The translations under genes were made by a program, and so were the position numbers. A model generated the notes under the pieces. The model saw nothing but the letters and a program-made list of their open reading frames with translations, did not search any database and was not told the origin of the DNA. From Gonatopus flavifemur (Eukaryota > Arthropoda > Insecta > Hymenoptera > Dryinidae), in contig JAFFJZ010000006.1 of NCBI GenBank assembly GCA_018340375.1, positions 12,604,001-12,668,000 on the forward strand: DNA of 64,000 bases, given 5' to 3'. Below are positions 58,323 through 64,000 of the stretch, in pieces (position 1 is the stretch's first letter; every line of letters starts with the position of its first letter).

Positions 58323-58550
58323 CACCGAGAGAAAAAATTCTCGGGAACCATAAAACATTTAGTTAAATAGTTGGCATAAAATATTTAATTGATTTGAATA
58401 AACTTTCATCGACTCGATTGAATATTTATTCAATATGCTATGAAATACGAGTTATTTAATCGAGTCAATGAAAGTTTATTGAAATCAATCGAGTATGTTA
58501 TGGCAAAAATTCAGTTAAATATTTGTTTGTTCCCAGAAATTTTGTCTCTC
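58323..58550. mobile_element. 228-bp foldback MITE
   Basis: It starts CACCGAGAGAAAAAATTCTC and ends GAAATTTTGTCTCTCAAGG. The arms are inverse (AATAAACTTTCATCGACTCG against CGAGTCAATGAAAGTTTATT). Confidence 0.75.
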
Positions 58551-58733
58551 AAGGATTATTCAAAACTTTTGTGAATTTTCGGACGCAAAAAATCTGTCAT
58601 TTATGTCGAAGAACGTTCAGAAGCACCGTAATTCCATTCCGTCATTATCGTTTTATATCGAGGGGTTCACTCAAATTGATAAAGCTGATGAAACTAATCT
58701 GTTAACTGGAGGTTCTCCAACTCTAGAACGCGA

Positions 58734-58744
58734 GTTGTTGCTGC

Positions 58745-58777
<33 letters not shown>
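58734..58777. repeat. (GTT)n microsatellite
   Basis: GTT/CTG triplets in tandem, giving Leu or Thr runs in spurious frames. Confidence 0.9.
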
Positions 58778-58799
58778 CGATGGCCTTCGGAATATGCAA

Positions 58800-61700
58800 A
58801 TGCGCGTACACGGGGGATGAGAGCCTTCGTTCGACTCTCTTTCCATCAATGCATGCACGTTAGCGTGCATGTGTTTTTGTATACGACTCAGGTGGATTTG
58901 TGGACACATGTGTATATCCGAAGCACCACCTATAATGATGAAAGCTCCGTGATGCCATGGGGCAGAACGAACAATCATTATAGGGATCAGGGAGATGACC
59001 AGTTCAATGGCTGGATCAATTAAATCACCCTCGTGGGCCCGAAATCGAACGACGAACGCGGAAAGTCGAAGAAAGGATGAAACTTCTTTGTATCCTAACG
59101 CGGAGATACAATAGCTTAGAAATGTTATTGTTCTCCGCGGGATCGAACAAGCATCCCGCATTAGCCAATCGATTTTCCCTGAGAAACTAAAGAATACAAT
59201 TAATATGCTCCTGCGATGATGATTCAAATCATCATTGAATTCGTTAAGTCGACGAACGTATGAAATGTGTTGATGCGAGTGATTAGTGATTGGTTTTATC
59301 GCAATTATCGTGAGACTATCTTGTTTCGTCGTTTCGTCGTTGTGTTGTTGTTAGTCACTTATTGTGTTCATTATGTTGCCTTTTTGAATGCACAAAGACT
59401 CGAGTTTGTGACGGTATTCCGTGAACGTATTGGAATTAATGATTTTATATAATGAGCATTCGGTTGACGAGCCATTCATTTGGTTTTGACTATTGCCACC
59501 GTCACGCGTAGAAGGATTATCCTCCACGTGATTGTTATATCAGCCTGCGAAAACGAGTAATCAGCTTATGCTATGTTCGGATTCAATTATCCAGTATTAT
59601 CTTGTTTTTTTTCTCCTTCTTTTCTAACGAATATAGAATCAAAATATTGTCATTTTGAATCTTTTACAAAATACACTTCCAACTATTCTCACGTGTGTTG
59701 GGAAATTATTTTTGGAGCCATATTCCATTCTTCGTATTTTCAACTGGACGTGATGTCATCGCAAGGATCAATGACACGCTGAGCTTTATAACCTGCAACT
59801 TCCTTTTTGCGTCTCTCGCATCGCATGACATAGGACAATACACATATGAAAACGCAGATAAGTATATAATACGCAACACATTATACTGCAGAGAATATAC
59901 AATTCATATCGTGAAGATATAACCGTAATATTGTGCACAGGTTGCATCTTAATGAGTATTGTGCACTGGACAATCCGACTACCTTGGTCTTTCCTTCTTC
60001 TTCCCTCCTACACAATAATAATGACAACGACGACTATGAATAAGGGTATCATCAGCCAGTTGTAATGTCAGGTAATTATGCTGGAAAATGGGTGGAGACA
60101 CAATGCCATCGTACCTCTATTAAACTAAGCGGCACGTACCTTTATTCTCTTTCCTCTCCCTTTTTTTCAGAGAGTTCTTCTATCGTTCTTACGAAAACCG
60201 CAGCTCCTGTTCAATTAGGAGTTCACTCGAGGTTGCTCCAAGCCACCTGGATAAACTCTTCTCTTCCTTCGAGAATTGCACACGAACTTGGAACGAGAAT
60301 TTGCTCTTCTTCATTGGTTTGGTCGTTGGAGGTATCGCTACACATCGGAGCTGGCAATTGACACGCAAAGCTAGGTCGTTGTCGAACGTAAAGATATTTC
60401 GGATAGGGAAGAAAACTTTGGAATTCACAGCAGTCGAGTTCCTACGACAATTTATGGAACGATAATAAGCCCTTACGCTTGGACATCGATATATCTGTGC
60501 GTGCCCCGAATAGGCGTGCATTCGATACAGCTGTTGTAACTAGTCTCTCATTTATCACAACCATCCGAGAGGCTTCTTGCTTACCGAGATCCACTCATAA
60601 CCCGTGAGGCTATTAAAAATGTACAAGATAGTTTGAGATTCAAGCTAAACATCAAACAGATGATATACGCATTTTAGTTTTCATCAATTATGTATTCCAC
60701 GTATTTCACAAGACGTATGCGCTGTCCAAGCAACATTTGCATACTCTTGCTACTCTTTTTATAGTTTTCTGCACAAATTTCTCGAATTCAAGTACCGAAA
60801 CAGGATATTATATCCCATTATCCAGAAATCCAAATTTTTTCTCTAGGCATTCATTTTCATCCAATCGATGAAGTTTGGAGGCTCGTTTACGTAAGAGATC
60901 AATCGAAGCATATCGTCGTGGTGCCGTCTCCGTTTTCTACCTTGGGGCGTTTGCTTACAGTACTTTGTTTCCGCTCTGACCGTGACCACGAAGCGTGGCA
61001 GTCGTGCGTGTGTCACTCGATGACTCCTCGCTCCTGGTATGGTCTGACCCCGCTTGCCAGATTACTACTCTCTTCTATCCACTTACACTCCGCCCAGAAT
61101 GTGCACGCGTAAGCGAGGGCATCATATAAGATTTGGGCTGTCCCTTTCTATCGATAACCTTTGACAGTTGCTCGTATGTCTTCTTTTCACCTTTTCGCTC
61201 GCCATAAGCGAACCCGATAACTCTTACACATCTAAACGGTGCAATCAAAATGATTGAAGGGTAAGTCGGAAAGTTAGATCAAGAGCGTGTTGGTAATTAT
61301 ATACATTTCCACCGATGGAGCACGATGGATTCATGTTTCCCTTTTATTTTAATTTGATTAAGAACTAATACTTTAGCATATACCCAGAGAATACAGCTGA
61401 GTCGAGGGAATCCATACATCCGTATAAATTGGGTTTCACGCTGTAAGCGAAAGAATAAAGTTGATCGAATTTCTAACAATGAAACCACTACTACCACTAT
61501 CCCTACCGAATAAAGTATATTCTTTCTCGGTGGATACATATTGGATACATGGAGAAGGTGTGAAGAATGTGTACATTCGTACGATTGTATTCGTTGGGCC
61601 AAGGGTGAGATGCATTCAACATTCGACAGTCGACATTCGCCGTCGAAATCCTCTTTCTTGTGGCATGTTAAACGTGACATCGGTGGAAGGTTTAGGAACG

Positions 61701-62960
61701 ACACAAAGGTACAATAGGTATAAATCTTATTGGGCGAGGGCAACGGTTATTGACTTCCATTCTCCGACGATACATGCGTAATAGATTAAATTTCTCTGTG
61801 ATAAATTCTTTTATTCGACTCCACGAGGTGAGGGAACTTCCTTGGTCTTCGGTATTTACATAGATCAAAAAATTAAGGTAAGAAAATAATGATACGACAA
61901 GTCGAACGATTCAACGTAATAACGTCCCTAATGGTTTCTTACGGCGCAAGGAATATTATTCCAACGAATTTAAAAGGCATCTCTTCTGATGATTATACAA
62001 AAAGAAGACCGTACTGTAATTTCATCCACGAGTGTTGGAATCACGTAATTTGACGATACGTAATTCACGAGTCGTGGATTCCAATACCTTAACATATTCA
62101 TAAATATCAAGACAGAGACATCAGCCTTCGATCACTATTTAAAGAAGAAGCACAGTGGAGCGTTGGTCATCACCCGCTCGGTCGTTGCCCGTTGTGATAG
62201 CATCTCTCACTCAGTACCTTTGGTCCACACGAATACCCTTGTGTATATATGATACATACACGTACACACGTATACACACGTCCGCGCGCGCACGCACGCA
62301 TGCAGAGTGGGGATTGGGCCTGTCCCACCACTGCCAGTTCCCAAGATAAAGGCAGTAGTTGCCTTCTCGGTGCAGTTATACTAGAACGGATGGATCTCCC
62401 TGGATTTTCATGCATTATCCGATGCCAGTCTTTTCTTTTCACGTAGACGTGGATTCGAATCCATCCATATATGAGCCAAAAAGCCAACATCAACCAATTA
62501 TCGATAAAAATGAAACGACTCGTAAGTTAATTATACGTTGTGACAGAGATGAGTTGGAGAGATTGCTAACGATATATGAAAACCATGGTCCAGCTTCTGA
62601 TTGGTGTTATCACATTTTCCGTTTATCTTCCCGCATGCTGATTGGCTCGGGAGAAAAATTCAACCAATTACATAATTTTGTCCAAAAGAAAACAACGTGA
62701 TACGGACCATGATTTTAACATTGCGTTAGCAATCTCACCAGTTCATTTCTGGTTGTGACTAAAATTTGTACACCGCACGGGTATAGTACACCGTCAGATG
62801 ATATTCATATATTGTTCGTACGTAGACGAGTCTGAAATCTCAGAATATCAAGATAAGAAATGTAACTTTATGTCTATGACGGACGAATAAGGTAACCCGT
62901 CCGTTTCACCTGTAATTCTCTACGTGCTTGAAGTTCCGCAAATGAGATTGGATACGTAAC
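58800..62960. other. Non-coding, no recognised element
   Basis: About 4 kb with few repeats: a CA/CG-rich low-complexity tract near 62250-62305 and short trinucleotide runs. Open frames of 60-177 codons on either strand lack coding character. Its freedom from MITEs compared with the neighbourhood is notable, and it could hold regulatory DNA or the edge of another gene. Confidence 0.45.
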
Positions 62961-62989
62961 GAAGAATTGTTTGATAACATCACGCAGAA

Positions 62990-63292
62990 GACAGAAATTC
63001 GCTGTGACAGCGAAATCTACTTTTGCTGGAGCAGGAAACTATTTGTTATCACAGCAATCTCGTCAGCTACGGCAGTGATTCTTGAACCGTGGCAGCAAAA
63101 AATATCTGCTTCTCAAGCAACTTCTGATATTGTATATAAAATAGCAAACAAATTCTTCTGGAGAAGTCAACATTTCTTGCTTCCATAGCTAAAAAGTCGG
63201 TGCCATGGCTGACAAATTGATTGCGATAGCGAATAGATTGTTGTCACAGCGGAAAATTTGTTGCTCCAGCGAAATCAGATTTCGCTGTTACA
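62990..63292. mobile_element. Family A MITE, best-preserved copy
   Basis: About 300 bp starting GAAATTCGCTGTGACAGCGA and ending AATCAGATTTCGCTGTTACA. It contains ATCACAGCAATCTCGTCAGC, TTCTTCTGGAGAAGTCAACA and TTGTTGTCACAGCGGAAAAT. Its near-palindromic words recur in the copies listed elsewhere. Confidence 0.7.
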
Positions 63293-64000
63293 CACGGAGA
63301 GAAAAGAATGGTAATATTCACCATGCTAACATAGTATTCGGTCTTATTTTATATTAAATCGGGATTGTTACTATGGGAGAGTAGAATTCGTCACCATTTT
63401 TGTGGTAATAATATATACGGGGTGTTTCAGAACTCACTGAAAAAACTACACAAGTGTCATTCTGCAGCCAAAATGCAATAATTTCCCGTTTGAAAAAAAA
63501 TTTTCCGACGCTTAGTTCTCGAGATATGAACATTTTTAGATTTTTTTTCAAACCCAAATCATCCTACAGCATTATGTGCTACGTACTGGAGCTTGATACC
63601 ATTCGCTAAGTTGGAAAACGGCAGATCTCTGGAAAAAAAATTGAACTATCTTATCATTCTTTGTTCCAGAGCTACGGCGGTTTGAAATTTTTGAGCTCCC
63701 AGTCAATCAGAACTCAGCAACTTCAAATCGCTGTAGCTCTGGAACAAAAAGTGATAGGATAGTTCAATTTTTTTTCCAGAGATCCGCCGTTTTCCAACTC
63801 AGCGAATGGTGTCAAGCTCCAGTACGTAGCACATAATGCTGTTGAGTGATTTGGATTTGAATAAAAATCTAAAAATGCTCATATCTCGAGAACTAAGCGT
63901 CGGAAAATTTTTTTTTAAACGGGAAATTATTGCATTTTGGCTGCAGAATGACGCCTGTGTAGTTCTGAAACACCCCTGAATGGTGAAGAATTCTATTCTT
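63293..64000. mobile_element. CACGGAGAGAAAAGAATGGT MITE, split by a foldback and cut by the window edge
   Basis: The left part 63293-63418 begins CACGGAGAGAAAAGAATGGT. The right part 63977-64000 (GAATGGTGAAGAATTCTATT) is its imperfect inverse. The final terminus lies beyond the window. Confidence 0.6.
63419..63976. mobile_element. 558-bp long-arm foldback element, GGGGTGTTTCAGAACT ends
   Basis: The ends GGGGTGTTTCAGAACT and AGTTCTGAAACACCCC are perfect inverses. The arms run about 250 bases each with few mismatches, for example TGGAGCTTGATACCATTCGC against GCGAATGGTGTCAAGCTCCA. Only about 40 bases lie at the centre. It has no coding capacity and no obvious target duplication. Confidence 0.85.

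Noticed and set aside
58694..59227. 177-codon minus-strand frame
   Set aside because: Its C-terminal part is a poly-Thr run from the (GTT)n microsatellite; the rest has no coding character.
61297..61743. 148-codon minus-strand frame
   Set aside because: No recognisable domain, and an overlapping opposite-strand frame is equally long.

Overview
This is AT-rich animal nuclear DNA, almost certainly from an insect. The evidence is a gene with consensus spliceosomal GT-AG introns of about 20 kb and 9 kb, a dense and varied set of short non-autonomous DNA transposons, and many microsatellites. Hymenoptera is my best guess for the order, at low confidence, because nothing in the window is diagnostic.

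One protein-coding gene is supported. It lies on the + strand in three coding exons: 1059-1200, 21036-21487 and 30209-30394. Spliced, they give 780 nt, or 259 residues plus stop. Both introns have GTAAGT donors, pyrimidine-rich acceptors ending in CAG, and matching phases. The protein has a textbook BH3 motif at residues 178-195 (core L185-x2-I188-A189-D190-D191-x0-F192) and a short hydrophobic C-terminal segment (about 238-258) flanked by arginines. It has a proline/serine/arginine-rich linker and no BH1/BH2 signature. This is the architecture of a tail-anchored BH3-only cell-death activator (Bim/Puma/Bmf type). Such proteins are rare or overlooked in insects, so this is the main discovery in the window.

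Layout. 1-1058 is the upstream flank or 5' UTR. Intron 1 (1201-21035) and intron 2 (21488-30208) hold most of the recognisable inverted-repeat elements on the left half. 30395 to about 38260 is relatively poor in transposons, with several poly(A) signals and Pumilio-like motifs, and may be a long 3' UTR. From about 38.3 kb to the end I find no gene. That part holds two hAT-type elements with 8-bp target duplications, a TTAA-flanked MITE inside a larger foldback, tandem minisatellites, and a 558-bp foldback inserted in another MITE at the right edge.

Two general patterns stand out in the repeats. First, several elements built from family-specific short palindromic words (CATATATG, CCTGATCAGG, AGGGCCT, CCAGCTGG) or from a plain foldback share terminal sequences close to CCCNNGTAGAAATK. 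They look like one superfamily with interchangeable interiors. Second, many otherwise unrelated foldback MITEs end in CAC(G/T)GAGAAAAA, several with TA target duplications, which suggests one mobilising transposase. No transposase, reverse transcriptase, intact tRNA, rRNA or CRISPR array was found.
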